From Syntrophomonadaceae bacterium (GTDB taxonomy: Bacteria; Bacillota_D; Dethiobacteria; DTU022; PWGO01): a stretch of 33,726 bases of DNA. The notes beneath the pieces are model-generated. The model was not told where the DNA came from, did not search any database, and saw only the letters and a program-made list of their open reading frames with translations. Location of the stretch: the NCBI GenBank assembly GCA_003554535.1, contig PWGT01000109.1, positions 1 to 33,726 on the forward strand, in the 5' to 3' direction. Below, piece after piece: positions 7,410 to 14,609 of this stretch (the first letter of the stretch is position 1; each line of letters begins with the position of its first letter). The translations under genes and the position numbers were made by a program.

Positions 7410-7436
7410 GGACATAGGGACCTGTTCCCCTGAACC
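7410..7436 (+). repeat. GGGAC dispersed repeat, degenerate copy 4
   Basis: GGACATAGGGACCTGTTCCC and what follows match the GGGACAAGGGACCTGTCCCC core with one inserted base and a few substitutions. It starts directly after the GH18 stop codon. Confidence 0.6.
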
Positions 7437-7481
7437 ATAAAAACCCCTATTTTTTATAAAAAAAAATAGGGGTTTTTATGG
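7435..7481. terminator. Long bidirectional terminator after the GH18 gene
   Basis: Twenty-one perfect pairs join 7435-7455 to 7461-7481 across a five-base loop. The stem holds CCCC/GGGG and T5-6 runs. Confidence 0.85.
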
Positions 7482-7824
7482 TGTTTATCTGAGAGTTTTC
7501 CCAATTTACCTATTCCTTCCATTTGGATTATTGTTATTGTAAGAAATACATCCAAATATAAACAATTATAAACTTTTAATGACAATAAATGTTAGTGTTA
7601 AGGAAGATTGTTTAGGCAAAATATCTGAACAGGAATTGGCATCTGAATATGTTTGCTGCCTAATACAATTTATTCAAAAAAGGGGGAATAGTGGAAAAAG
7701 CCATACCGCTCTAATGGCAGGGGACGTCGGGGGTGTTAATTATTTTTGAACTGGTGGCGTTAGTTAAGTTGTATAGTTTTTTATTTAATCTTTTATTATT
7801 TTATTTACTATAAGGAGGGAGAAA
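7482..7824. other. Intergenic region upstream of the MCP gene
   Basis: About 340 bases, AT-rich apart from a short G-rich patch near 7680-7735 with a GCCAT/ATGGC hairpin. A 56-codon ATG frame (7579-7749) has no ribosome binding site and no recognisable similarity. TTGAAC (about 7747) followed by TTGTAT after 17 bases is the best, weak promoter candidate. No sigma-D motility promoter or c-di-GMP riboswitch core was found. Confidence 0.4.
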
Positions 7825-9555
7825 ATGCGACCAACTATTAGAGCTAAGTTAATCGGAGGTTTTGGCCTGGTCCTCGTTATAATGATTGTTATGGCAGCAG
7901 TAGCATATTCCATGAGTAACCAAGTACAAGAAGCTAATCAAGAAGCTTTAGATACAATGGAAGAAATAGAACAAATTATTGACAATGAAGTTGCACATTT
8001 AGATTGGATTAATGAATTAGGAGATGTTTTTACCCTTGAGACTGAATTTGAAGGAGAACTGGACCATACCCAATGTGGTTTTGGGGAATGGTATTTTGCT
8101 TTCCAAGAATCTGAAGAGTTTGGCGAAATGTCCCCTCAATTCCAAGAAATTTTTAGAGAGATAGAAGAACCGCACCGGCTTCTGCACGAATCGGCAGAAG
8201 AGATAGTACATATTATTGAGGCCGAAGGTTTTGAGGAGGGTCAATATGAAGCCTTGGAAGTTTATCAGGGAGAAACTCAACCTCATTTAGCAGAACTGAG
8301 AGGATTACTTAACGACCTTACTGCCGAAATGGAACAGGAAAGGGATGCAGTTATAGCCCAAGCCGCAGATCAAGGGGAAATGTCTCAGCGAGTGATTCTG
8401 ATTACCACTGCCATAGCTATCATTGTTGGCCTGTTTTTGGCGATTTTCTTGAGCCAAAGCATCAGGGCTTCTATTGATAGAATCATTAATTTGGTAAGAA
8501 GAGTAAAAGATAATGATTTACAAGGAAGAATTGGGCAAATTACTAATGATGAGTGTGGAGATATTGCCAGTAATTTAAATGAAGCACTAGATTCTTTAAA
8601 CAGTACATTAATTAAGGTCGAAGGCTCTTCCAGAAATGTTGAAAATGCGGCAGAAGAAATTTCATCTGGCAACCAGGATCTTTCTCAGCGAACTGAAGAA
8701 CAAGCATCGTCATTAGAAGAGATTTCTTCAACAGTAGAAGAGGTTAATTCTTCGCTTGAAGAAACAGTTACCAATGCCGGAGAGGCTGACAATCTTGCCA
8801 GCCATACATTGCAGACCGTAGAGAAAGGCCAGACGGTAGTTCAAAATATGCAAGGAGCTATGGAAGAAATTACTCAGAGTAGTCAACAAATTGCAGAAAT
8901 AATTGCTAAAGTTAATGACATTTCATTTCAAACCAACCTTTTAGCACTTAATGCTGCAGTAGAGGCAGCTCGAGCAGGTGAACAGGGGCGAGGTTTTGCA
9001 GTAGTTGCTGCCGAAGTTAGAAATCTTGCCGGACGCTCTGCTGAGTCAGCCAAAGAAATAGAAAACTTGATTAATGATAGTATCACCAAGGTTGAGAAGG
9101 GTAACGAATTCATGAATAATACTGAGGAAGTATTACAAGAAATTGTAGAGAATACCAAGAAGACAACAACTATAGTCAGCGAGATTTCCGGTTCATTGAG
9201 TGAACAATCAACTGCAGTAGGTGATATTAGGTCAGCCATTGAAGAGCTAAACCAGGTAACTCAACAAAATGCTTCTTTGGTAGAAGAGATAGCTAGTTCC
9301 AGTGAAAGTATGAGCAGCGAGGCTGTGGAGTTGGGGGAATATGTGGATGTGTTCAAGCTAGATGAAGGCAAAAAAGATTCCCAAAAACGCAATGTCAGTT
9401 CTTCTCCTGTTAAAGGTAAGGAAAAAAGAAAAGAAATTACCGGTTCTTCCGGAAATGGTGAATTTGAAAAACTGGAGAAAAGCATGAGCCGTGAACTACC
9501 TGCCGAGGGAAAAGGGAGTAGTTCAACAGAAGATAATGAGTTTGAGAAATTTTAA
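7825..9555 (+). CDS. Methyl-accepting chemotaxis protein with extracytoplasmic CZB-like zinc domain
   Basis: A transmembrane chemoreceptor. TM1 is about residues 8-30 and TM2 about 189-210. The sensor domain between them has a CZB pattern: HLDW (His58), [10 protein letters not shown] (Cys84) and PHRLLH (His117, His121), a 3-His/1-Cys zinc site with the H-x3-H spacing of known CZB domains. A HAMP (about 211-265) and a signalling hairpin follow, with the conserved tip ([20 protein letters not shown] region, about 364-383). After about residue 510 a charged flexible tail of roughly 65 residues ends in EFEKF, which fits the xZxxZ consensus (Z aromatic or His) of CheR-tethering pentapeptides such as NWETF. 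The start has AAGGAGGGAG upstream. It heads the cheW/phosphatase/STAS block. Family is certain; zinc binding and tethering are inferred. Confidence 0.96.
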   Translation: MRPTIRAKLIGGFGLVLVIMIVMAAVAYSMSNQVQEANQEALDTMEEIEQIIDNEVAHLDWINELGDVFTLETEFEGELDHTQCGFGEWYFAFQESEEFGEMSPQFQEIFREIEEPHRLLHESAEEIVHIIEAEGFEEGQYEALEVYQGETQPHLAELRGLLNDLTAEMEQERDAVIAQAADQGEMSQRVILITTAIAIIVGLFLAIFLSQSIRASIDRIINLVRRVKDNDLQGRIGQITNDECGDIASNLNEALDSLNSTLIKVEGSSRNVENAAEEISSGNQDLSQRTEEQASSLEEISSTVEEVNSSLEETVTNAGEADNLASHTLQTVEKGQTVVQNMQGAMEEITQSSQQIAEIIAKVNDISFQTNLLALNAAVEAARAGEQGRGFAVVAAEVRNLAGRSAESAKEIENLINDSITKVEKGNEFMNNTEEVLQEIVENTKKTTTIVSEISGSLSEQSTAVGDIRSAIEELNQVTQQNASLVEEIASSSESMSSEAVELGEYVDVFKLDEGKKDSQKRNVSSSPVKGKEKRKEITGSSGNGEFEKLEKSMSRELPAEGKGSSSTEDNEFEKF

Positions 9556-9568
9556 TTTGTTAAATAAG

Positions 9569-9600
9569 TGCCCTGCCTCTTACAAAAAAGGGGCGGGGCA
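9569..9600 (+). other. Intercistronic hairpin between MCP and cheW
   Basis: TGCCCTGCCTC (9569-9579) pairs with GGGGCGGGGCA (9590-9600), with two G-U pairs, across a ten-base loop. No T tract follows, so it is more likely an mRNA stability or processing element than a terminator. The cheW ribosome binding site begins a few bases later. Confidence 0.5.
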
Positions 9601-9620
9601 TAAATGAGGAGGCATCTGAT

Positions 9621-10136
9621 ATGGAGCATTCAGTAAGAGATGAGGCCTTGAGTATGATGAACAATAATCTAATTAAGTCTGCAACTGGAAATCAGTATAT
9701 CACTTTTAGTATTGGTGAAAGCGAGTATGGTATAGATATTATACTGGTTCAGGAGATAATTCGTTACAGCAAGCCTACAACAGTTTATAATTCTAATCCT
9801 GCAATTAAAGGGGTTACAAACTTCAGAGGCAAAGTTATACCTGTCATTGACATGCGGATTAAGTTTAATTTGCCTGAAAAAGAGAATGATGAATATACAG
9901 TTATAATAATTATTGAAGTTAACAAAAAGGCTATGGGGTTAATTGTAGACAGAGTTTCAGATATAATGAGCTTTAAAGATGAAGATGTGCAAGCAGTGGA
10001 TCAAGACTTTGCAGAGGACATCAAAACCAAACATGTAAGTAGCATGGCCAAAGCTGAAAATAAGATTATAATGTTGTTGGATCCTGATAAGATTATTTCT
10101 GCTAATGAAATTGGCGAAATTAATGAGGTTAGCTAG
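9621..10136 (+). CDS. cheW: CheW chemotaxis adaptor
   Basis: CheW bridges chemoreceptors and a CheA-type kinase. The domain spans about residues 24-165: YITFSIGESEYGIDIILVQEII, the turn NPAIKGVTNFRGKVIPVIDMR, then GLIVDRVSDIMSF and NKIIMLLDPDKI, all typical. The N-terminal 20 residues are extra and probably disordered. GAGGAGG lies eight bases before the ATG. It follows the MCP gene by 65 bases and precedes the PAS-PP2C-HATPase gene, so it probably serves this receptor. No cheA is present in the window, which means the partner is encoded elsewhere or the array feeds another output. Confidence 0.95.
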   Translation: MEHSVRDEALSMMNNNLIKSATGNQYITFSIGESEYGIDIILVQEIIRYSKPTTVYNSNPAIKGVTNFRGKVIPVIDMRIKFNLPEKENDEYTVIIIIEVNKKAMGLIVDRVSDIMSFKDEDVQAVDQDFAEDIKTKHVSSMAKAENKIIMLLDPDKIISANEIGEINEVS

Positions 10137-10284
10137 AGAAGCAGGGAGTGCGCCGTAAAATCGTAGCGAAGAACGATAGGGTAGCTGACGAGGGACTAGA
10201 TCCCTCGTCTTGCATTAACCATAAGTAATAAGCGGACTGAACATGATTAAAAAGACATGCAGTAAAAGCTATTACCCCAAATTC
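10137..10284 (+). other. Structured intergenic segment after cheW
   Basis: Two hairpins lie here. ATCGT-AGCGAAGA-ACGAT is near 10161-10178. GACGAGGGA (10187-10195) pairs perfectly with TCCCTCGTC (10201-10209) across five bases. No T tract and no ORF were seen. The segment is more GC-rich than its surroundings and is followed directly by a GGGAC repeat. It could be a leader, a processing site or a mobile-element remnant. Confidence 0.3.
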
Positions 10285-10329
10285 TAAATGGAAGATGTTG
10301 GTGGGACAAGGGACCTGTCCCCCTGTCCC
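10285..10329 (+). repeat. GGGAC dispersed repeat, copy 3 (long form)
   Basis: These 45 bases match copy 1 (5079 to 5035, minus strand) with about three differences. The core 10301-10322 equals 5134-5155 exactly. An ATG inside it (10288) opens a frame into the next gene, but this is repeat sequence rather than a start. Confidence 0.88.
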
Positions 10330-10350
10330 TGGAAAAGAGAGGGATCTAGA

Positions 10351-12624
10351 ATGGAAAACGACGATATGCAAATGCTACTGGACAACATTGAAACTCAGGT
10401 CTGGTATCTAATAGATGAAAGAACTTATGGTTTGGTGAACCAGGCCCATGCTAATTTTTGGGGGCTCAAAAAGGAAGATTTGGAGAATAAAGACTTGTAT
10501 GAATTGATGTCTAGCAGAGAAGAGGCAGGGGCATGCATAGAAAGAAACCTGGAGGTATTTTCTAAAAAACAAAAAGTTCATACAGAAGAGCTGGTTCTAA
10601 ATGGCCGAGGGGAAGAAAGGTTGCTTTCTATTACCAAAACACTAAAGCTTGATCGACATAATAATGTAGAATACGTGGTCTGTTTTGCTAAGGACATCAC
10701 TAAGAATAAGAAAAAAGAGGAAGAGTTAGAAAAAAACGAAGAGCGCTTTCAAAAAATGCTGTCACTGGTTCCGGATATGGTTTCCATCCACGATAATGAT
10801 ATGAATATTTTATACAGCAATTGGAAAGGCTTCGGAGCTGTACCTGAAGAAAAAAGAGTTTTAAATACCAAGTGCTACAAGACCTACCGAGACCGTGATG
10901 ATATTTGCCCCGATTGTCATGCAGTGCAAGTTTTGAATACCAAAGAAGCTTTTCAGGAAGAAGTGAGGTTGCCCGAAGGGAACTGGGTTGACTTGCGCGT
11001 CATACCCATTCTGGGGAAAGATGGCTCTTTAGAATTTTTTGTGGAGTGGGTCAGGGATATCACGGCCCAAAAACAACATGAACAGGAAATAATATCTCAG
11101 CAGAAACTGCTTGAAGGAATTATGGATAATGTTACAGATGTTTTGGCCATACAACACCCTGATTTAAGCATAGCGCGCTATAACCAGGCTGGTTATGACC
11201 TGTTGGGGATGACCCCGGAAGAAGTGAATGGGAAAAAATGTTACGAATTAATAGGGCGGGAGCAAAAATGCGAGAAATGTGCTACTTATAAAGCGCTGCA
11301 GAGTGGAGAAGCGGTCCAGTTGGAAAAATATGTTCCGGAGCTAGGTATTTATTTAGAATGCCGCAGCAAGCCAGTTCTAGACCAAGATGGCAATGTTATG
11401 CAGGTTGTACAACAATTAAGCGACATTTCGGAACGCAAAATAACAGAAAAACAATTACAAGAAGCATATAGAAAGTTAAATGAAGAAGTATACAAAGCAA
11501 AAGAAATACACCAAAGGGTTCTCCCTTCAGAGTTGCCGAAAGCGGAGAATATTTCACTGGCTGCATACCATCAACCTGCAACTCAAATGGGTGGAGATTC
11601 TTATAATGCTATCAGAGTAGGAAACAAGCTGGTGGTTTATGTAGCCGATGTAATGGGACACGGGCTGGACGGAGCCATGTTGAGTGTTTTTATCAAAGAG
11701 GCCATAGACAGTTATATCTCCTTAAAAGAGGAAATTATTTCTCCTAAAAGGATATTGCAACATTTAAACATCCAGTATCACCGTGAAAACTTTCCTGAAG
11801 AGCAGTTAATTTGTATCTTTATCGGGATAATTGATTTAGATACAAATGAATTGAAGTATTCCAGCGCAGGTTTTCAAACTAATCCCTTAGTCAATATGGG
11901 CAATGGGGAGAAGAAAAAGTTAGATACAAAGGGTATGTTTATTAGTAATTCAATGCCACTGGATGCCGCTACTTTTGAAGAGAAAACTATTACTCTAACA
12001 CCAGGAACTACTATGTTAATAACTACAGACGGCTTAACAGAGCAGGGTAATGGGGAAGATTTTTTTATGAGATACCTTGATGAATTGTTCTACGATAAAA
12101 GCTATCTTCCTCCGGAAAGCATTGTGCAGGCCATAAACAAAAACTTTTGCTTGTTTAACAATGGGCGCCTGACCGGCGATGATGACATAGCTTACCTGGT
12201 ATTAAAGGTAAATACAGATAGAACAGAACAACACCTTCTGGAAATTGTCAGCAGTTTTGAAAATATATCTGAGCTCAACCATAAAATTGAGAAGCTAACT
12301 GCCGGTTTCCCTAATAACACAGGCCTGATAGCTTGTGTGCATGAGTTAGTGGTTAATGCCATCGAACATGGGAACAAATTTGATCCGAATAAGAAAGTAA
12401 AAATAAACCTTACCATAACTCCTGATTATGTCTTTGTTGAAGTGGAAGACGAAGGGGAGGGCTTTAACTGGTGTGAGCAGATAAACAAGCCTTGCATTGT
12501 AGAAGATTTGGGAGAAAGAGGGCGGGGTATATCTTTAACAAGGGAGCTTTCCAGCGATTTCTACTATAACATTAAGGGCAATAAAGCAACCCTTTTATTT
12601 GAAGCCTATAAGGAGGAATCTTAA
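10351..12624 (+). CDS. PAS-PAS-PAS-PP2C phosphatase-HATPase kinase fusion (partner-switching regulator)
   Basis: A 757-residue cytoplasmic protein with no membrane segments. Three PAS domains (about 5-118, 130-240, 252-362) sense signals. PAS2 and PAS3 carry Cys triads (175/186/189 and 297/307/310). A short coiled linker leads to a SpoIIE/RsbU-type PP2C domain (about 395-620) with metal Asp residues in GGDSY (416), ADVMGHG (433), TTDG (560) and GDDD (610-611). The HATPase (about 625-757) has HELVVNAIEHGN (N669), DEGEGF and ERGRGIS. In partner switching a phosphatase activates, and a kinase inactivates, a STAS protein; here both are in one chain. ATG 10351 is preferred (GAGGGA upstream) because the in-frame ATG at 10288 lies in a GGGAC repeat. 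The STAS gene starts two bases after the stop. Confidence 0.93.
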   Translation: MENDDMQMLLDNIETQVWYLIDERTYGLVNQAHANFWGLKKEDLENKDLYELMSSREEAGACIERNLEVFSKKQKVHTEELVLNGRGEERLLSITKTLKLDRHNNVEYVVCFAKDITKNKKKEEELEKNEERFQKMLSLVPDMVSIHDNDMNILYSNWKGFGAVPEEKRVLNTKCYKTYRDRDDICPDCHAVQVLNTKEAFQEEVRLPEGNWVDLRVIPILGKDGSLEFFVEWVRDITAQKQHEQEIISQQKLLEGIMDNVTDVLAIQHPDLSIARYNQAGYDLLGMTPEEVNGKKCYELIGREQKCEKCATYKALQSGEAVQLEKYVPELGIYLECRSKPVLDQDGNVMQVVQQLSDISERKITEKQLQEAYRKLNEEVYKAKEIHQRVLPSELPKAENISLAAYHQPATQMGGDSYNAIRVGNKLVVYVADVMGHGLDGAMLSVFIKEAIDSYISLKEEIISPKRILQHLNIQYHRENFPEEQLICIFIGIIDLDTNELKYSSAGFQTNPLVNMGNGEKKKLDTKGMFISNSMPLDAATFEEKTITLTPGTTMLITTDGLTEQGNGEDFFMRYLDELFYDKSYLPPESIVQAINKNFCLFNNGRLTGDDDIAYLVLKVNTDRTEQHLLEIVSSFENISELNHKIEKLTAGFPNNTGLIACVHELVVNAIEHGNKFDPNKKVKINLTITPDYVFVEVEDEGEGFNWCEQINKPCIVEDLGERGRGISLTRELSSDFYYNIKGNKATLLFEAYKEES

Positions 12625-12626
12625 AA

Positions 12627-12944
12627 TTGGAATTTGAATATCGACTTGAGAACCATGAAGACTATGCATTAGTTAAACTGCCCAAAAAAGTTATGATTCC
12701 GTATTCCAGCCAGTTTAAGGAAATGCTGCAGTCGGTTTATGATCAAGGATATAGCACTATTATATTGGACTGTGAGTATCTGCAGATGTTTGATACTGCA
12801 GGTATAAGTGGAGTAGCCATTTTTCAACACAGGTTAAAAGAACGGGGTGGTGAACTGAAGATTATAAATGTAACCAATAATTATATTAAACACTTATTTC
12901 GTACAATAGAGCTTAATAAATTAGTTAGCATTGAGGAGTTATAA
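12627..12944 (+). CDS. STAS-domain anti-sigma factor antagonist-like protein
   Basis: A 105-residue single STAS domain of the RsbV/SpoIIAA type, which is phosphorylated by an RsbW-like kinase and dephosphorylated by a PP2C phosphatase. The acceptor loop reads MFDTAGISG: Thr57 stands where RsbV/SpoIIAA have Ser, a change known in some STAS proteins such as RsbR. GGELKIINVTNNYIKHLF is typical of the last helix and strand. The start is TTG, with AAGGAGG ten bases upstream inside the end of the preceding gene and a two-base gap, so translation is probably coupled. It is very likely the substrate of the fused phosphatase/kinase. Its downstream partner (sigma factor, diguanylate cyclase or other) is not in the window. 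Confidence 0.9.
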   Translation: MEFEYRLENHEDYALVKLPKKVMIPYSSQFKEMLQSVYDQGYSTIILDCEYLQMFDTAGISGVAIFQHRLKERGGELKIINVTNNYIKHLFRTIELNKLVSIEEL

Positions 12945-12994
12945 TAGGCTAATAGTGATACAAGATACCAAAAAAGAAAAACAGGAGTGCAGAT

Positions 12995-13492
12995 ATGGCT
13001 GTTTCTGAACCTAAAGAGTTTATAGATAATAACAAGTCAACCCTTTTAACCACAATAAAAGAGGCTTGTATTAGCAAAGATTATTTTCAAGGGCACTCGA
13101 TACCACCGGAACAGTTTCTTGATGTAATTATTAATGATTATCTGGAAACCATAATTATTTGCTATGAAAGCAATAGTTTGTTGTTGTTTAGAGAGAAGTT
13201 GGAATGGTTTAAAAATATGTATATTAGCAGAAAAGGCAATATAAATGATTATATGATGCATGATTTTAATTGTTTTTACTAAACAATTAAGTAAGTAAAC
13301 TTAATCAAGCTAAACAAAAAGGTAGCGCAGTTAGCGGAGATGAATAATGAAATAAACGTATTGTATAGCCAATTAGAGGAAGAAGTAATCAAGGCAACCG
13401 AGATTCATAAAGCAATGTTACCAGATAAGATACCCCAAACAGAAATCATCTCCATAGCCGCACACTATTTACTGCAAAAAAAATTAAATTAA
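12995..13492 (+). pseudogene. Decayed RsbU-like phosphatase gene (N-terminal domain plus linker)
   Basis: An intact frame of 95 codons (12995-13282, AGGAG upstream) resembles the N-terminal helical domain of RsbU: GHSIPPEQFLDVIINDYLETI compares with B. subtilis RsbU EHQIPPEEIISIHRKVLKEL. In the same frame, past stops at 13280 and 13292, the sequence continues as coiled coil and LEEEVIKATEIHKAMLP, then EIISIAAHY. This matches the linker and PP2C start of the 757-residue protein (LNEEVYKAKEIHQRVLP, ENISLAAYH). It then ends at a TAA at 13490, and the catalytic domain is missing. The simplest reading is a third phosphatase gene ruined by two nonsense codons and a deletion. The 95-codon part might still be made as a free domain. 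Confidence 0.65.
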
Positions 13493-13500
13493 GTTTGCGT

Positions 13501-13989
13501 TTAACCATTTTTTATAAATATTTTTACTGTCATAACATTGTTTTCATAGCCAAAATGATATGTTTCCATCCTGTTATAGCCCATAACTTGTGTTCTGAAA
13601 TCACTTCCACTAACAATGGAAGGTACAGTTATATTGCAGGGGAACCCATTATTGCTTAGAAAAGTTTTTAAGTTACCTCCGATCATATTACTAATCTCGC
13701 CTACAACATCATAAACATCTTCTTCCATACTTAACTCATCCTGCTCCATTAGAAGCATATTAGAAGCTATTAGAAAAGCAAAATCCTTAGTAATAAAGAT
13801 CTTAAAGCTACCCATCACATTACCGGTAAAGTCAATTGATCCTACAATAGAAGATTCTTTGTTTTGTTCATTGCTTTCTGCCAGTTCATCATCAATAACT
13901 TCCAATTCCATGGAAAGCATAACATTAAAAATATCAGTAGTCGCTTCGGTAACAATTTCTTTCAAATTAATTGCATTAAGTTCACTCAT
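13501..13989 (-). CDS. cheX: CheX-like phosphatase (CheC/CheX/FliY family)
   Basis: CheX dephosphorylates CheY-P. The 162-residue protein has the family active-site motif E-x2-N in VVGEISNMIGGNLK (Glu98, Asn101). It also has the hydrophobic pattern GSIDFTGNVMGSFKIFI and a C-terminal strand (NVMTVKIFIK) as in CheX. AAAGGAATGAG precedes the ATG and a promoter is proposed at 14033-14061. It converges on the phosphatase/STAS block. Only one E-x2-N motif was found, which favours CheX over the two-site CheC. Since cheY is absent here, its target could be CheY or another receiver protein encoded elsewhere. Confidence 0.85.
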   Translation of the reverse strand: MSELNAINLKEIVTEATTDIFNVMLSMELEVIDDELAESNEQNKESSIVGSIDFTGNVMGSFKIFITKDFAFLIASNMLLMEQDELSMEEDVYDVVGEISNMIGGNLKTFLSNNGFPCNITVPSIVSGSDFRTQVMGYNRMETYHFGYENNVMTVKIFIKNG

Positions 13990-14032
13990 AATAAACTCAT
14001 TCCTTTCGTTGTATTACAAAATAGCATTGCTT

Positions 14033-14061
14033 ATTATTGCCTGAACTGCATTAATTTACAA
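14033..14061 (-). promoter_or_regulatory. Probable cheX promoter
   Basis: Minus strand TTGTAA (14056-14061), 17 bases, AATAAT (14033-14038), 44 bases before the start codon. The gap 14062-14306 upstream shows no gene; one stretch near 14289 (GGGGACAG) recalls the GGGAC repeat only in passing. Confidence 0.45.
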
Positions 14062-14306
14062 TTCTGACCTAAAAAACATATCACCATTATGTTCTATAAA
14101 AAAATTCTACAAAAAACTTATTCTTCCTCCAATTGTACCTTGAAAAAATCATATTCGTAAGATAATGCAATTTTGAAATTTAAGAAATTAATATAGGTGA
14201 AGGAGAGCAAAATGTGTTAAAACAACTTCCCATGCCACTTTAACAGAATCGTTAAGAATTTGCTTGCTTCCACTGGCGGTTGCTTTTTGGGGACAGTAAT
14301 TTCGTC

Positions 14307-14335
14307 TTGATGTTATAGTGTTATAATGCTATAAT
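14307..14335 (+). promoter_or_regulatory. Sigma-A promoter of the toxin-antitoxin operon
   Basis: TTGATG (14307-14312), 17 bases, TATAAT (14330-14335). The spacer and -10 consist of the octamer repeats at 14312-14335, so repressor binding there would block the promoter. Confidence 0.7.
14312..14335 (+). repeat. Three tandem octamers, candidate antitoxin operator
   Basis: GTTATAGT, GTTATAAT and GCTATAAT follow each other without gaps. RHH antitoxins usually repress their own operon by binding short repeats cooperatively, and the position over the promoter fits. Confidence 0.5.
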
Positions 14336-14375
14336 GCTTTTGGGGTGAGGATGCTGTGATTATGGAGGTGATATA

Positions 14376-14609
14376 ATGGAGACGAAGCCCCAAAGGTATT
14401 CTGTTTATCTGGATCCCCATCTACACAAAGCATTAAAACTAAAAGCTGCAGAAACATCGCAATCCGTGTCAGGATTGATAAACGAGGCGGTTCGGAGATC
14501 TCTTGCAGAGGATGCCGAGGATTTGGAAGCTTTTGAAGAGAGAGTGGGAGAATCTCTGGTTAGTTATGAAGAGATGGTCAAAAGGTTAAAAGATAATGGC
14601 CAATTATAA
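14376..14609 (+). CDS. Ribbon-helix-helix (CopG-like) antitoxin
   Basis: A 77-residue type II antitoxin. The N-terminal RHH fold is plain: RYSVYLDPHLHKALKLKAAETSQSVSGLINEAVRRSL, with the beta strand RYSVYL for DNA contact. An acidic C-terminal tail (EDAEDLEAFEERVGES) should wrap the toxin. GGAGGTGAT is placed seven bases before the ATG, close to a perfect anti-16S match. The frame overlaps the toxin start by 14 bases. It probably represses its own promoter (14307-14335) alone and better with toxin. Confidence 0.92.
   Translation: METKPQRYSVYLDPHLHKALKLKAAETSQSVSGLINEAVRRSLAEDAEDLEAFEERVGESLVSYEEMVKRLKDNGQL

Noticed and set aside
7670..7745. Possible c-di-GMP riboswitch upstream of the MCP
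   Set aside because: The GCCAT/ATGGC hairpin and G-rich patch lack the conserved GEMM core and receptor sequences.
7579..7749. 56-codon ATG frame upstream of the MCP
   Set aside because: No ribosome binding site, no similarity I can recognise, and an unremarkable composition.
10137..10284. Possible group II intron 5' end (GTGCG near 10147)
   Set aside because: No domain V, no reverse transcriptase and no matching 3' end were seen. The match is five bases.
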